This document shows, one piece after another, positions 63,453 through 64,000 of a DNA stretch of 64,000 nt (position 1 is its first letter; every line of letters starts with the position of its first letter). Source of the DNA: Callaeas wilsoni (taxonomy: Eukaryota; Chordata; Aves; Passeriformes; Callaeidae); assembly GCA_013398955.1 (NCBI GenBank), contig VWPU01001222.1, positions 41,283-105,282 of the forward strand. The letters are read 5' to 3'. The position numbers and the translations under genes are program-made. The notes beneath the pieces are model-generated. The model worked only from the letters and a program-made list of their open reading frames with translations, did no database searches and was not told the DNA's origin.

Positions 63453-63689
63453 ATTTATAAGGGAACAGTGAGGAGTACAGGTAGCTTCCTAACGAGACTT
63501 TCTTGGAGACATTCTAACCACACAGTGTTAACTGTGCCAGAGCCTGTTTCCCAGCTGCCGCAGGTCAGGGAGCTGGAAAGCAGGGGCAGCTCCCCGCACA
63601 GAGGTACCAGCAGGGTTTCTGTTTCTGCTTCTTTCTTCCTGCTGTACAGGTGTGTAGTGCCCTGGCGTTTCCATGACCTTCAAGCAGGC

Positions 63690-64000
63690 TACGGGGCCCG
63701 AGGCCGACATGCAGAGTGCAGTAGAAGGGAGCCCCGCCAGCTCACACCTCCATTCCATTCCCGCAGCTCGGGCAGGGGCAGGACCGCGCCCTCGGGCCCG
63801 GCGTGCGCGGCCGGGCCGGACGGGCTCTGCTCTCGGCTGGGCTCCTGTCCGCCCAGCCCCACAGAGGCGGAGAAGAGCCGTACCCCGGGCGGCTCCCACC
63901 TGCCCGCCCGCTGCTCGCAGGAGGAGCGCGGAGCGGCGCGGCTCCCGGGGGCGGTGCTGTGCAGCCTGCGTGGGGCGGGCACCGGCACCGGCACCGCCCC
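63690..64000. promoter_or_regulatory. CpG island, likely promoter or 5' end of a gene (cut by window edge)
   Basis: From about 63690 the sequence is very GC-rich, with dense CpG (for example GGACCGCGCC, GCGTGCGCGGCCGG, GAGCGCGGAGCGGCGCGG), whereas CpG is rare in the preceding 63 kb. GC-box words for Sp1-type factors occur (TGGGGCGGGC at 63971-63980, CCGCCCC at the very end), and there are three GGCACC units at 63979-63996. Birds often place promoters in such islands. Orientation is undecided: a minus-strand donor-like CAG|GTGGGAGC lies at about 63900/63899, and a plus-strand stop-free frame crosses the whole island. No start codon or known protein is evident. Confidence 0.75.

Noticed and set aside
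63528..63994. Two minus-strand frames (123 and 101 codons) in the CpG island
   Set aside because: Stop codons are scarce in GC-rich DNA; both frames are Arg/Ala/Pro/Gly-rich with no recognised domain, and they overlap each other.
1..64000. CRISPR arrays, rRNA, tRNA, LTR retroviruses, mitochondrial insertions
   Set aside because: I looked for regular spaced repeats, RNA gene motifs, LTR/primer-binding-site structures and mitochondrial-like stretches by eye and saw none; this is not an exhaustive search.

Overview
The window looks like bird nuclear DNA. It is AT-rich and CpG-poor for about 63.5 kb, and the only repeats I can assign are fragments of CR1 non-LTR retrotransposons, the main interspersed repeat of birds. 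They have typical CR1 3' ends (TTCTATGA-type octamers) and recognisable ORF2 protein pieces. By the boundaries given here the CR1 pieces cover about 3.9 kb, or 6% of the window, which suits an avian genome. I cannot name the species or the chromosome. I found no prokaryotic genes, operons, CRISPR arrays, rRNA, tRNA or LTR retrovirus.

Layout. 1-12.5 kb is single-copy AT-rich DNA with one purine-rich tract (7190-7259). 12.49-15.47 kb holds two minus-strand CR1 pieces that fit end to end on the CR1 consensus but are separated by about 1.8 kb, probably one old element split by a later insertion. 17.56-18.3 kb is a complex stretch that could be a conserved regulatory element, with a 16-bp palindrome centred on TAATTA. 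18.35-19.41 kb is a plus-strand CR1 with a second CR1 3' end inside it and a 74-bp tandem duplication across the junction. Further CR1 pieces lie at 25.85-26.13 kb (+), 36.05-36.93 kb (-) and 48.42-48.96 kb (-). The rest is single-copy DNA with short simple repeats. From about 63.69 kb to the right edge the sequence becomes strongly GC- and CpG-rich, as in a CpG-island promoter, so a gene probably starts at or just beyond the right end.

No protein-coding gene can be called with confidence. Most open frames here are chance frames or CR1 relics. I list a few exon-like segments with good splice signals (40.3 kb +; 45.0, 46.4-46.7 and 56.0 kb -) as hypotheses only. If the CpG island drives a minus-strand gene, the three minus-strand candidates would lie in its path; the plus-strand one would not. 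The most solid structural results are the split CR1, the nested CR1 with its tandem duplication, and the CpG island at the edge.
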